This document shows positions 41,514 to 50,282 of a stretch of 64,000 nt of DNA, piece by piece. The DNA is taken from the NCBI GenBank assembly GCA_938003835.1, contig CALKXJ010000008.1:310001-374000 (forward strand), given 5' to 3'. This stretch comes from an uncultured Bryobacteraceae bacterium (GTDB taxonomy: Bacteria > Acidobacteriota > Terriglobia > Bryobacterales > Bryobacteraceae). Position 1 is the first letter of the stretch; each line of letters begins with the position of its first letter. The notes beneath the pieces are model-generated. The model was given only the letters and a program-made list of their open reading frames with translations. It was not told the DNA's origin and did not search any database. A program made the position numbers and the translations under genes.

Positions 41514-43376
41514 TCAGGGCAGCGTGAAAGCTACGAGCGCATCCGAGTAGACCTTGTTGTATTTGTTGCCGCCGCCGGCGGCGATCACGACGAACTGCTT
41601 GCCGGTTCGCTTTCCCCGATAGGTCGCCGGGGTCGCGTGCGCGCTCGCCGGCAGGCGCGTCACCCACAGCTCGCGCCCCGTATCTTTGTCGAAAGCGCGG
41701 AAGCGGCTGTCGTTGGTCGCCCCGATGAAGACCAGGCCGCCGGCGGTGACGATGGAACCGCCAAGGTTCGAGGTTCCGCTGGGCGGAAGCCCGCGCTCGA
41801 GCAACTCGTCAATGACGCCGAGCACGACGCGCCAGCGGAACTCGCCCGTGTTCAGATCGATGGCCGTCAGGTGGCCCCAGGGCGGCTTTTGGCAAGGATA
41901 GAGGTTCGGATCCCAGAACCGGGAGTTCGGCGTCGTTGCGCCCCGAGCCCGATAGGGCACGTCGGAGCCTTCCGGGCGCTCCACCAGCCGGTAGACCATC
42001 CCCACGTCCATCGAGTTCACATAGAGCGTGTACGTTTCGGGGTCGAAGGAAGCGCCGCCCCAGTTGGCGCCGCCGTTGGTGCCGGGAAACAGGATGGTCG
42101 GCTTCAGGCCGATCGGCGTGTAGAGCGAGCCGATCACCGCCCCCTCGAGCAACTTCGCGCAGAAGGCCCGGCTTTCCTCGGTCACGTCGGTAAGCTCCTC
42201 GCGCCGGAAGCTCTGGCGGGCAAACGGCGGCGGCTTCAGCGGAAACGGTTGCGTGGGGTGGGCCTGCTCGCCGGGAACCTCGCTCGGCGGCACGGGCCGC
42301 TCCTCGATGTCGAATAGCGGCTTGCCATTCACCCGGTTGAAGACGAATACGAAGCCGGTCTTGGTCACCTGAACGACGGCAGGCACGGGCTTTCCCTCCC
42401 TCAGCAGGGTTACAAGGCTCGGCTGCGCCGGCAGGTCGTAGTCCCAGATGTTGTGATGAACCGTCTGGAAGTGCCACAGCCTGCGTCCGGTGGCGGCATC
42501 GAGGGCCACCAGGGAGTCGCCGAAGAGGTTGGCGCCCTTGCGGTCGCCCCCGTAGTAGTCATAGGCGGGCGAGGTCAGGGGCACATAGACGATTCCGCGC
42601 TCGGCATCCACGCTTGCGATGGACCACATGTTGGCGCCACCGCGGTCCCGCCAGGAATCCTTCTCCCATGTCTCGTGCCCAAATTCGCCCGGACGCGGCA
42701 CCACGTGGAAGCGCCAGACAAGTCGGCCCGTGCGCGCATCGAAGGCGCGAACGTCCCCGCTCGGGCCGCGCGGCGAGCCGTCGGGCACGAATGAGCCACA
42801 GATGACCAGGTTCCTGTATACGGCGGGCGGCGAGCTCATGCCATAGCCCGCGCCCGGAAACTTCTCCGTCACTCCCTGGCGAAGGTCGATAAAGCCCCCT
42901 TGGCCGAAGCTTTCCACCGGCCGCCCCGTGACGGCGTCGATGGCGAAGAGCCGCCCGTCGAGCGTGCCGAAAAAGAGCCGCCGGTCGCGCTCGTCGCTCC
43001 AGAAAGCGGCCCCGCGGCTGGTCAGCATCGGGTACGGCGCGCCGAGCTCGATCCTCGGATCGAAGCTCCAGAGCTCGCGGCCGGTTTCGGCGTCGAGAGC
43101 CACCAGGCGATTGAACGGAGTGGTCAGGTAGAGCGCGCCGTCGACGACGAGCGGCGTCGTCTCGAACGCGCTGCGGACGGGATACTTCGTGCCGTCGCTT
43201 ACCTCGCCGGTGTGGTAGGTCCAGGCGACGCGGAGCTGAGCGACGTTGCGGCGGTCGATCTGCTTGAGCGGGGAGTATTTCATCCCGCCGGCGTCGCCGC
43301 CATAATACGGCCACTCGGCTGCAAAGCAAGATGCGAGGCCGAGGAAGAGTCCCAGAGCGGTGCGCAGTCCCCTCAT
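41514..43376 (-). CDS. PQQ-dependent dehydrogenase (quinoprotein, glucose-dehydrogenase-like)
   Basis: The 620-aa secreted protein (signal about 1-20) is an eight-bladed quinoprotein with repeated W-motif blades (LVALDAETGRELWSFD, LFAIDAVTGRPVESFG, LVALDAATGRRLWHFQ). It has NIWDYDLPAQP and GHLTAIDLNTGEFRW. It matches the membrane-type glucose dehydrogenase-like PQQ family lacking N-terminal helices, so it is probably periplasmic. It would oxidise an alcohol or sugar and pass electrons to a cytochrome; the substrate is unknown. It starts 36 bp after the 610-aa unknown gene on the same strand and may share its transcript. Confidence 0.9.
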   Translation of the reverse strand: MRGLRTALGLFLGLASCFAAEWPYYGGDAGGMKYSPLKQIDRRNVAQLRVAWTYHTGEVSDGTKYPVRSAFETTPLVVDGALYLTTPFNRLVALDAETGRELWSFDPRIELGAPYPMLTSRGAAFWSDERDRRLFFGTLDGRLFAIDAVTGRPVESFGQGGFIDLRQGVTEKFPGAGYGMSSPPAVYRNLVICGSFVPDGSPRGPSGDVRAFDARTGRLVWRFHVVPRPGEFGHETWEKDSWRDRGGANMWSIASVDAERGIVYVPLTSPAYDYYGGDRKGANLFGDSLVALDAATGRRLWHFQTVHHNIWDYDLPAQPSLVTLLREGKPVPAVVQVTKTGFVFVFNRVNGKPLFDIEERPVPPSEVPGEQAHPTQPFPLKPPPFARQSFRREELTDVTEESRAFCAKLLEGAVIGSLYTPIGLKPTILFPGTNGGANWGGASFDPETYTLYVNSMDVGMVYRLVERPEGSDVPYRARGATTPNSRFWDPNLYPCQKPPWGHLTAIDLNTGEFRWRVVLGVIDELLERGLPPSGTSNLGGSIVTAGGLVFIGATNDSRFRAFDKDTGRELWVTRLPASAHATPATYRGKRTGKQFVVIAAGGGNKYNKVYSDALVAFTLP

Positions 43377-43412
43377 CGTATCTTTCTTCAGGGTATGCCA
43401 AAGACCGGCCGG

Positions 43413-45245
43413 TTACCAGATGTAATCCTTGGCCTCGAGCCGGCGGGCGTGGCTGTCGAGGATATGCACCACGCGAATCTTTTTGAGCTTGGTGGGTGAA
43501 AGCTGCCCGATGGGCACGTAGAGAATCGACCGGCCCATGCGCGCAGCGATCGAGCGGAAGATGGATCGGGGCGGCCGGGCCGCCACATAGACCACCAGGC
43601 GGTGGACCGAGTAATCGAGCCCGGCCAGCAGGAGCCGCTCGGGCTTGGTCTCGGCGAAGTCGTAGTCCGGGTCACCCCAGACGTCCCACATCCGCCGCGG
43701 CGGCAGCGTCATCAGCAAGCCCCCGTACTCGGCCCGGCCGATGCCCGGCCCTACCATGTGGTCCCAGGGGTGAGTCGAATAGAAGGCCATATCCGACTCG
43801 TTCTGGTGCTCGCCGAGCCAGGTCATCAGGTAGTTGTAGCGGTCCTCCTTGTCCTCGTCGAAGATGACAATCACCGCGCCCACTTCGCCCGCCACCTTCT
43901 GGCACTCGCGCACGTAGATCTTGCCCTTGTGCCAGTTCCGGATGGTTTCGCGCAAGTCGATTCCGTCCAGAATCGAAGTGGTGAACGGCTCCACGCGCAG
44001 GCGCTCCTCCGAGATGATGCTCTTGGCCTTCTGCTTGAGGAACCGTCCGTACTCCTCGATCACCAGATCCTCGGGCGGATAGGAGCACATGGCGTCGCCG
44101 TCGATTTGCCGCGCCCACTCGCCGGGAAACTTCTCCTTCTTGCGCGGCTTGAGTCCCACCGGCCGGAGGCGCTGCTTGGGGCGGGGCAGGCGCCGCCGCA
44201 GGCGCAGGCGGCGGGTGTGGAGCCAGACCTCTTCGCCCGAGAGATTGTGCGTGGGCACATCGCTCGATTCCTGTTGCGCCGGGTACCGGTTGGCCGTCTG
44301 CCAAACCTCCCAGGCGAAGTTGTCATCCACCACCGAGCGTGCGGCGACGACCAGGTCGAACAATCCGGCCACAAGATCGCGGTTGATCACCGCGAGGTTG
44401 CGCGTGTACCGGGCCAGCAGCCGCCGCTGCCAGTGCGCGAGCTTCTCGCCGGTGCTCTGCTCGTAGGCGCGCTCGGCCTCGCGGAACAACGCCAGTTGGA
44501 CGCGCGGCCGGTCGATCAGCTCCTCCTCCGTCATCCTCTGGCGGAACTGCTCGTAGCGGTGCTGCAAGAACGGGTATTCGACAGTGATCTCCGCCAGGCA
44601 GTCCGGATGCGGGTTCACCAGGTCCACCACCAGAGGGAGCCGGCGGCGCGGCGGAGGCTCCTGGGGCTCCTCCATCGCGTCGAGGACGGCGTCCAGCAGA
44701 TTCAAGGAAACCACGACGAGCACCTGCGCCTCGGGATCAGCGCCCTGAAGCTTCCAGGCGATCGCCCGAGCGTGGGTGGTCACCTCTTCGCTTCGCTCGG
44801 CCGGATGCACCCGGTAGAGCTCGACGTACTTTTCCCAGCCCAGGGTGCGGATCGCATACGGATCGGGGTAGGCCTCGGCGAGATGGGGGCGATCGCCGAA
44901 ATCCGGCTCGACAAAGACGACCTCGGCGCCGATCTCGAGCGCGGTGCGCACCGCCTCGGTGAACGGATCGGCGGGCTCCACCGGGATGTAGATGCCGCGC
45001 TCGTCGTCGGCGGGGTCCGGATAGACGAGCACGGACATCTCCGGCAGGCGCCGCACCGCGCGCAGGTACGCGCCGGCGAGCCACCCCGGCAGCTCGACGG
45101 CCACCACTCGCGGCCGCTCGGCAAGGATCGCCCGGCGAACCTCGGCGGCGAACTCCAACCGGCCCGCGGCGACCGGAACGTAGCGGAAGCGTCCGCGCCG
45201 GAGGCTGCCCGCTTCGGAAAACTCCAGCTCAAACGCGCCGGACAT
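43413..45245 (-). CDS. Unknown 610-aa protein paired with a MoxR ATPase; TraB/ChaN-like N-terminus
   Basis: I do not recognise this as a named family. The N-terminal 170 residues (ERPRVVAVELPGWLAGAYL with E51, EIGAEVVFVEPDFGDRPHL) resemble the TraB/TIKI/ChaN-type fold seen in some putative peptidases. The middle is arginine-rich (HTRRLRLRRRLPRPKQRLRP). The C-terminal half (EEYGRFLKQKAKSIISEERL; VIVIFDEDKEDRYNYL) has no match I can name. No VWA MIDAS motif is visible, although VWA proteins are the usual MoxR partners. There is no signal peptide, so it is cytoplasmic. It overlaps the MoxR gene by 17 bp and so should be its client or partner. Confidence 0.75.
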   Translation of the reverse strand: MSGAFELEFSEAGSLRRGRFRYVPVAAGRLEFAAEVRRAILAERPRVVAVELPGWLAGAYLRAVRRLPEMSVLVYPDPADDERGIYIPVEPADPFTEAVRTALEIGAEVVFVEPDFGDRPHLAEAYPDPYAIRTLGWEKYVELYRVHPAERSEEVTTHARAIAWKLQGADPEAQVLVVVSLNLLDAVLDAMEEPQEPPPRRRLPLVVDLVNPHPDCLAEITVEYPFLQHRYEQFRQRMTEEELIDRPRVQLALFREAERAYEQSTGEKLAHWQRRLLARYTRNLAVINRDLVAGLFDLVVAARSVVDDNFAWEVWQTANRYPAQQESSDVPTHNLSGEEVWLHTRRLRLRRRLPRPKQRLRPVGLKPRKKEKFPGEWARQIDGDAMCSYPPEDLVIEEYGRFLKQKAKSIISEERLRVEPFTTSILDGIDLRETIRNWHKGKIYVRECQKVAGEVGAVIVIFDEDKEDRYNYLMTWLGEHQNESDMAFYSTHPWDHMVGPGIGRAEYGGLLMTLPPRRMWDVWGDPDYDFAETKPERLLLAGLDYSVHRLVVYVAARPPRSIFRSIAARMGRSILYVPIGQLSPTKLKKIRVVHILDSHARRLEAKDYIW

Positions 45246-46053
45246 ACCGCAGCGCCTCTTCCCCCAAGGTTTCGAGCACCGCCACGCGCAGCGCCTCCTC
45301 CACCCCCGCGGCGCCGTCGGCTTCGAGCAGCTTCATGGCGAAACGGCTGATGTTGATGCCGTCGCGCACGGTGTAGCGCTCGTCGGCGGCGTGCGCCTGC
45401 TGGAGAAAATCGGTCACATATTCGAGGATGTAGTCCTCGGCGTAGGGGACGTTCTCCCGCAGGATGGCGTACTCTTCGTCGCGTTCCGGAAAGTCGATGA
45501 GGATCTGCGGCTGGAGCCGCGAATGAATGTATTCGGGCAGGTCGAAGGTCGAGGCATCGTCGTTCATCGTGGCGACGAAGCGGAACTCCGGGTGAGCCTT
45601 GATCTTGATGCCGGCCACGATCGACTCGACGTAGCGCCGCGTATCGAGCAGCGGCGCCAGGCTCGCCCAGCTCTTCTCGCTCATCCGGTTGCCCTCATCG
45701 AGGATGGCGACGCCGCCGCGCACCATCGCCGTCACCAGCGGCGAGGCGACGTAGCGCAGCCGGCCCTCCCCCTCGATCACCGGCGTGACGAGCAGATCCT
45801 CCGGCCGTGTGTCCACCGTGGCCTGTAAGATGTACGCCTCCCGCCGGAGTCGCTTGGCCGCGGCGTATGCGAGTGACGTCTTGCCGACTCCGGGCTTGCC
45901 GACCAGGCGCGGATTCATCGGCAGGTCCCCCGGCGCCACCACCAGCCAGGCGGCCAGAAGCTGGCGCATTACCTCTTCCTGACCCACCCACCGGACGGGG
46001 ATTTCGTCCGGGTGGGCCAGGTGCAAGGTAACGCCCTCGATTTCCACCGTCAT
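45229..46053 (-). CDS. MoxR-type AAA+ ATPase
   Basis: The 274-aa protein has Walker A GKPGVGKTS (residues 52-60) and Walker B VAILDEGNR (115-123), with an arginine-finger/sensor region HSRLQPQILIDFPERDEEYA. It belongs to the MoxR/CbbQ-like group of AAA+ remodelling ATPases, which load cofactors or activate a specific partner protein. Here the partner is almost certainly the overlapping 610-aa gene. It differs clearly from the second MoxR in this window (52492), which belongs to the DUF58/VWA type. It is divergent from that operon with 75 bp between start codons. Confidence 0.9.
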   Translation of the reverse strand: MTVEIEGVTLHLAHPDEIPVRWVGQEEVMRQLLAAWLVVAPGDLPMNPRLVGKPGVGKTSLAYAAAKRLRREAYILQATVDTRPEDLLVTPVIEGEGRLRYVASPLVTAMVRGGVAILDEGNRMSEKSWASLAPLLDTRRYVESIVAGIKIKAHPEFRFVATMNDDASTFDLPEYIHSRLQPQILIDFPERDEEYAILRENVPYAEDYILEYVTDFLQQAHAADERYTVRDGINISRFAMKLLEADGAAGVEEALRVAVLETLGEEALRYVRRV

Positions 46054-46128
46054 ACAACTGTATTGTCGCCCAGCCGGACCTCATCCGGCGCCGCCAAACG
46101 CCCGATTGGTTACCAGGAAGGGCGTCGT

Positions 46129-46212
46129 ATGATCCCGCTCTCCTTTGTGCCCCTGATCGCCCTGGCGGCGGCTCTGCTGCTGGTAATGGTGCTGCGTTCC
46201 GGCAGGCAGTAG
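46129..46212 (+). CDS. 27-aa hydrophobic membrane peptide
   Basis: ATG at 46129 encodes 27 aa, almost all one membrane helix (FVPLIALAAALLLVMVL) followed by a basic tail (RSGRQ). AGGAAGGG (46115-46122) is well spaced before it. It would be the first gene of the DUF4159/VWA operon. Peptides this short are hard to prove, so confidence is modest. If real, it may be a small regulatory or assembly subunit. Confidence 0.45.
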   Translation: MIPLSFVPLIALAAALLLVMVLRSGRQ

Positions 46213-46290
46213 CGAGGCGCCGCAGCTCGCCCGCTCCCGGCGGCTCGCAGCGCCTGTGTTATCGTGAAAGCAAGCGGGAGGGGATTGGCG

Positions 46291-47079
46291 TTGCGCGGTC
46301 GGACTCTCTGGCTTGCTTCACTCACGCTGGCGTGCTTCGGCGTGCTCGCGGCCCAGCGCCTGCGTTTCCCCGATCTTGAAGACAACCCGGCGCCCTTTCC
46401 CCCCGATGGCCACGAGAAGACCGAGTTCGCTTTCGCCCGCCTGATGTACCCTTCCATCGGTCGCGGCTACTGGGGCTGGCGGGGTTCCTGGACCACGGAC
46501 TATCCGAAAGCCGACCGGCAGTTCGTCCAAGGCGTGCGCCGGCTCACCCGAATCCACACGCGGTCGGTCGAGGAGGTGGTCGATCTCGACAGCGACAAGA
46601 TTTACGACTGGCCGTTCGTCTACGCGGTCGAGGTGGGCCACTGGGATCTCACGGATCAGCAGGCGGCTAAGCTCCGCGACTTCCTGCTGCGCGGCGGCTT
46701 TCTAATGACCGACGACTTTCACGGCACCTACGAATGGGATGTGTTCCTGGCCTCGATGCAGCGGGTGTTTCCCGACCGCCCCATCGTCGAGATCCCTGAC
46801 GACGACGAGATCTTTCACGTCGTCTACGACCTCGACGAACGGTTCCAGGTGCCGGGCATCCAGTATTTCTATTCTGGCCGGCCTTACGAGCAGGACGGCA
46901 TCGAGCCGCGCTGGCGCGCCATCTATGACGACAAGGGCCGGATTCTGGTAGCGATCTGCCACAACATGGATCTCGGTGACGCCTGGGAGTGGGCCGATCT
47001 GCCGCGCTATCCCGAGCGCTGGGCCTCGCTCGCCTACCGGGTCGGAATCAACTACATTCTCTATGCCATGACGCACTGA
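46291..47079 (+). CDS. DUF4159-containing exported protein
   Basis: I prefer the TTG at 46291, 7 bp after GGAGGGG, which gives 262 aa with a clean signal peptide (RGRTLWLASLTLACFGVLAA). A GTG at 46264 would add nine residues but has no ribosome site. The domain is DUF4159 (FAFARLMYP, RGGFLMTDDFHG, FPDRPIVEIPDDDEIFHVVY, MDLGDAWEWAD), with a GATase-like fold. DUF4159 is a regular neighbour of MoxR/DUF58/VWA genes, and its function is unknown. It opens the operon that runs to 59964. Confidence 0.85.
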   Translation: MRGRTLWLASLTLACFGVLAAQRLRFPDLEDNPAPFPPDGHEKTEFAFARLMYPSIGRGYWGWRGSWTTDYPKADRQFVQGVRRLTRIHTRSVEEVVDLDSDKIYDWPFVYAVEVGHWDLTDQQAAKLRDFLLRGGFLMTDDFHGTYEWDVFLASMQRVFPDRPIVEIPDDDEIFHVVYDLDERFQVPGIQYFYSGRPYEQDGIEPRWRAIYDDKGRILVAICHNMDLGDAWEWADLPRYPERWASLAYRVGINYILYAMTH

Positions 47080-47103
47080 GAGGCACCCCGCGGTTTCATC
47101 CTA

Positions 47104-49365
47104 ATGTTTGAAGCGCTGTTCGGCTTTCCCTTTTCGCTGTACCGCAAGGGAGAGCTCGTGCTGCTGGGCCCCTACCCGCGGTGGCTGCTGGCGGTCGCGA
47201 TCCTGGCTGCGGCGCTGCTTCTCGGCGCGGCGATCTGGAGGCAGCGTTCGAAGCTTGCCTCCGGCCTTACCCGGTGGCGAACCGCCACTGTGTGGCTTCT
47301 TCAGGTCTGCCTCATCGCGATTCTCTTGATCCTGCTCTGGCAACCCGCCTTGCGCGTCTCCGTGCTCAAACCGCAGCAAAACGTCATCGCACTCCTCGTG
47401 GATGACTCGGGCAGCATGGCCATCGAGGAGCAAGGCGAGACCCGCCTGGCCCACGTGGTACGCCTCCTCAACGACGGCTTGCTCGAGGGTCTCGCCAAGA
47501 ACTTCCAGGTGCGGCTGTACCGCCTGAGTGATCGCCTCGAGCGAATCGAAAATGTCGGCCAGCTCGGCGCCGCTCGCCCGGCGACACGGATCGGCGAGAG
47601 CCTGCGCGAGTTGACGCGCGAAGCGGCGAACCTGCCCCTGGGCGCCGTGGTGCTCCTGAGCGACGGCGCCGACAACTCCGGCGGCATCGACCTGACCACG
47701 CTCGCGGAGATCCGCCGGCGGCGCTTGCCGGTGCACGCGATCGGCTTCGGCCGCGAGCGATTCGCCCAGGATATTGAAATGAGTGATGTCAGGGTGCCCG
47801 AGCGCGCGCTGGCCGGTGCGCGCCTGGCGGCGGCCGTCACGCTGCGGCAAAGCGGCTATGCCGGCAAGAAGGCGCGGTTGAGTGTCCGCGAAGGCGGACG
47901 GCCGCTCGCCGCAAAGGAAATCGTCCTGGGCGAGGCGGGATCGCAGCAGACTGACATTGTCTTGTTCCATGCCGGCGAGGCGGGCGTCCGGACGCTCGAG
48001 TTCGCGATCGAGGCGCTGGCGGGTGAGGAGAACCTGCGCAACAACGCGTTGCTGCGCCTGGTGCAGGTGGAAGCCTCGCGGCCGCGGGTGCTGTACTTTG
48101 AAGGCGAGCCGCGCTGGGAGTACAAGTTCATCCGCCGCGCGCTGGCCGAAGACCCCGTCGTCGAACTCGTCTCGCTTCTCCGCACGACGCAGAACAAGCT
48201 CTACCGCCAGGGTCTGAACAGCCCTGAGGAGCTCGCCGACGGCTTTCCCGGGCGCGTCGAAGAGTTGTTTGGCTACCAGGCGCTCATCCTGGGATCGGTC
48301 GAAGCGGGCTACTTTACCCCTGCGCAGCAGGAGCTGATCCGGCAGTTTGTCGACCGGCGTGGTGGCGGGATTCTCTTCCTCGGTGGCCGGGCGGCGCTGG
48401 CCGACGGCGGTTGGGCAGCCTCCCCGCTGGCGGAGCTGCTGCCCGTCACCCTCCCGGCGCAGAAGAACACGTTTCACCGCGATCAGGCCGGAGTCGAACT
48501 GGCGCCGGCAGGCCGCGACAGCCTGATCACCCGGCTGGTCGAGGATGCCGGGGACAATGCCAAACGCTGGAGCGCGCTGCCGCGGCTGGCCGACTACCAG
48601 GAAACGGCCGCGCCCAAGCCCGGCGCCACCGTGTTGGCGCTGTTGCGTACGCCCGCCGGACGATCCTTGCCGCTGCTGGTGACGCAGAACTATGGTCGCG
48701 GCCGGAGCGCTGTCTTCGCCACCGGCGGAAGCTGGCGCTGGCAAATGCAGCAGGAGGTCGCCGATCAGACGCACGAGATCTTCTGGCAGCAGCTTGTCAG
48801 ATGGCTGGTCGGCGGCACCCCGTCGCTGGTGAGCGGCTCGACGCCGCGCCCGGTGCTGGCTGATGAGAGCCTTGTCCGTCTGGAGGCCGTGGTGCGCGAC
48901 AGGACGTACCTGCCGGCGGCCGATGCCCGCGTGGAGGCGCGCCTGATGGGCCCGGCCGGACTCACCGACGCCATCGAGCTGGCTCCGGATCCGCTCGAAC
49001 CCGGCACGTACCGGGCCGAATGGCGCGCCGAGAGGCCCGGAGCCTACCTGGCGGAAATCGTCGCTTTTCGAGGTGCCGAGGAGGTCGGGCGCGACACCAT
49101 CGCCTTCCGGCGTGAGGACGGCGTGGCGGAGAACTTCCGCGCCGAGCAGAATCGCGAGCTGCTCGAGAAACTGGCCGAGCAAACGGGCGGCGGCTATTAC
49201 CGCCCGGAGCAGGCCCGGCGCCTGCTCGACGAGATCGTCTATTCGGAGGCCGGCATCACCGTTCAGGAAACCAAACAGCTGTGGAATCTGCCGGCCGTCT
49301 TCTTGGCTCTGCTCGCGCTCAAATCGGCCGAATGGTTCTTGCGCCGGCGCTGGGGGGTGGTATGA
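47104..49365 (+). CDS. VWA-domain membrane protein with GATase1-like region
   Basis: The 753-aa protein has two N-terminal helices (about 27-47 and 60-82). A von Willebrand A domain with MIDAS DDSGSM follows (near residue 98). A glutamine-amidotransferase-like region comes next (VLYFEGEPRWEYKFIRRAL, LFGYQALILGSVEAGYFTP, GGGILFLGGRAALADGGW). A beta-rich part and a final hydrophobic helix (LPAVFLALLALKSAEWFL) end it. This layout is standard in MoxR/DUF58/DUF4159 clusters. Its partner is likely the MoxR2 ATPase. It overlaps the next gene by 4 bp. Confidence 0.88.
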   Translation: MFEALFGFPFSLYRKGELVLLGPYPRWLLAVAILAAALLLGAAIWRQRSKLASGLTRWRTATVWLLQVCLIAILLILLWQPALRVSVLKPQQNVIALLVDDSGSMAIEEQGETRLAHVVRLLNDGLLEGLAKNFQVRLYRLSDRLERIENVGQLGAARPATRIGESLRELTREAANLPLGAVVLLSDGADNSGGIDLTTLAEIRRRRLPVHAIGFGRERFAQDIEMSDVRVPERALAGARLAAAVTLRQSGYAGKKARLSVREGGRPLAAKEIVLGEAGSQQTDIVLFHAGEAGVRTLEFAIEALAGEENLRNNALLRLVQVEASRPRVLYFEGEPRWEYKFIRRALAEDPVVELVSLLRTTQNKLYRQGLNSPEELADGFPGRVEELFGYQALILGSVEAGYFTPAQQELIRQFVDRRGGGILFLGGRAALADGGWAASPLAELLPVTLPAQKNTFHRDQAGVELAPAGRDSLITRLVEDAGDNAKRWSALPRLADYQETAAPKPGATVLALLRTPAGRSLPLLVTQNYGRGRSAVFATGGSWRWQMQQEVADQTHEIFWQQLVRWLVGGTPSLVSGSTPRPVLADESLVRLEAVVRDRTYLPAADARVEARLMGPAGLTDAIELAPDPLEPGTYRAEWRAERPGAYLAEIVAFRGAEEVGRDTIAFRREDGVAENFRAEQNRELLEKLAEQTGGGYYRPEQARRLLDEIVYSEAGITVQETKQLWNLPAVFLALLALKSAEWFLRRRWGVV

Positions 49366-50282
49366 AACTGCTGCTGCTGATTGCCGGACTCGCCTCGAGC
49401 CTCTCGGCGACCACCTTTTACGTCACCGTGGCCGGCCTGGGCGGAGAGCCGGACTACGAGCAGCGTTTCAACGGCCTCGCTTCGGACCTTGAGCGGCTCT
49501 TCAGCCAGAGCGGTGACGCCCAAGTTCTCACGCTTCGGGGCCCGGAGGCGACCAGGGAGCGGCTCGGCGCCGTTCTTGCCGAGGTGGCGGCGCAAGCACG
49601 CCCGGAGGATGCCGTGGTCCTGCTGCTGATCGGGCATGGTTCCTTCGACGGCGAGCAATACAAGGTGAACCTCCCAGGCCCTGACGTCTCGGCCGAGGAG
49701 CTCGCCCGGATGCTTGACCGGATCCGGGCGACTCGCCAGCTCGTGGCCGTCCTGACCAGCTCGAGCGGCGCCGCGTTGCCGCTTCTTCAGCGCCCTGGGC
49801 GCGCCGTGATCACCGCCACCCGGAGCGGCACGGAGAAGAACGCGGTGGTGTTTGCCCGCTACTGGGTGGCGGCCTTGCAGGACCCGGCGGCAGACACCGA
49901 CAAAAACGAGGTGATCACCGCGCTCGAAGCGTTCCTCTATGCGGACCGCAAGACGGTGGACTTTTACGCCACGCAGAAGCGGCTGGCCACCGAACACGCG
50001 CTGCTCGAGGACACCGGCTCCGGCGAGGGCGTGCGCCTGCCTTCGCCCGAGAACGGCCGCGGACTGCTTGCGGGCCAGTTCCCGCTGCTTCGGATCGGTG
50101 CGGCGCAGAGGGCGCTTCAGGATCCGGCCAAGCGCAAGCTGCTCGCCCGCAAGGAGCAGCTCGAGCAGCAGATCGACAAGCTCAAGTACGAGAAGGCGGC
50201 GATGCCCACGGCCGAGTACCGCAAGCAGCTCACGGCGCTGCTGCTCGAACTTGCCAAGACTCAGGAGGCTCTGGAACGTTGA
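49362..50282 (+). CDS. Caspase/legumain-fold protein lacking the catalytic cysteine
   Basis: I chose the ATG at 49362 (ATGA overlap), giving 306 aa with a signal peptide (about 1-17). The core resembles clan CD peptidases: LLLIGHGSFDGEQYKVNLPG carries the catalytic-type H92. The strand that normally ends in the nucleophilic Cys reads VAVLTSSSGAALP (131-140), with serines only. A late D-x-D-x-N-x motif (DTDKNEVITALEAFLYA) follows, then a coiled coil (LARKEQLEQQIDKLKYEK). It is probably an inactive, exported scaffold, or a serine variant. Its last base is shared with the next gene's ATG. Confidence 0.75.
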   Translation: MKLLLLIAGLASSLSATTFYVTVAGLGGEPDYEQRFNGLASDLERLFSQSGDAQVLTLRGPEATRERLGAVLAEVAAQARPEDAVVLLLIGHGSFDGEQYKVNLPGPDVSAEELARMLDRIRATRQLVAVLTSSSGAALPLLQRPGRAVITATRSGTEKNAVVFARYWVAALQDPAADTDKNEVITALEAFLYADRKTVDFYATQKRLATEHALLEDTGSGEGVRLPSPENGRGLLAGQFPLLRIGAAQRALQDPAKRKLLARKEQLEQQIDKLKYEKAAMPTAEYRKQLTALLLELAKTQEALER

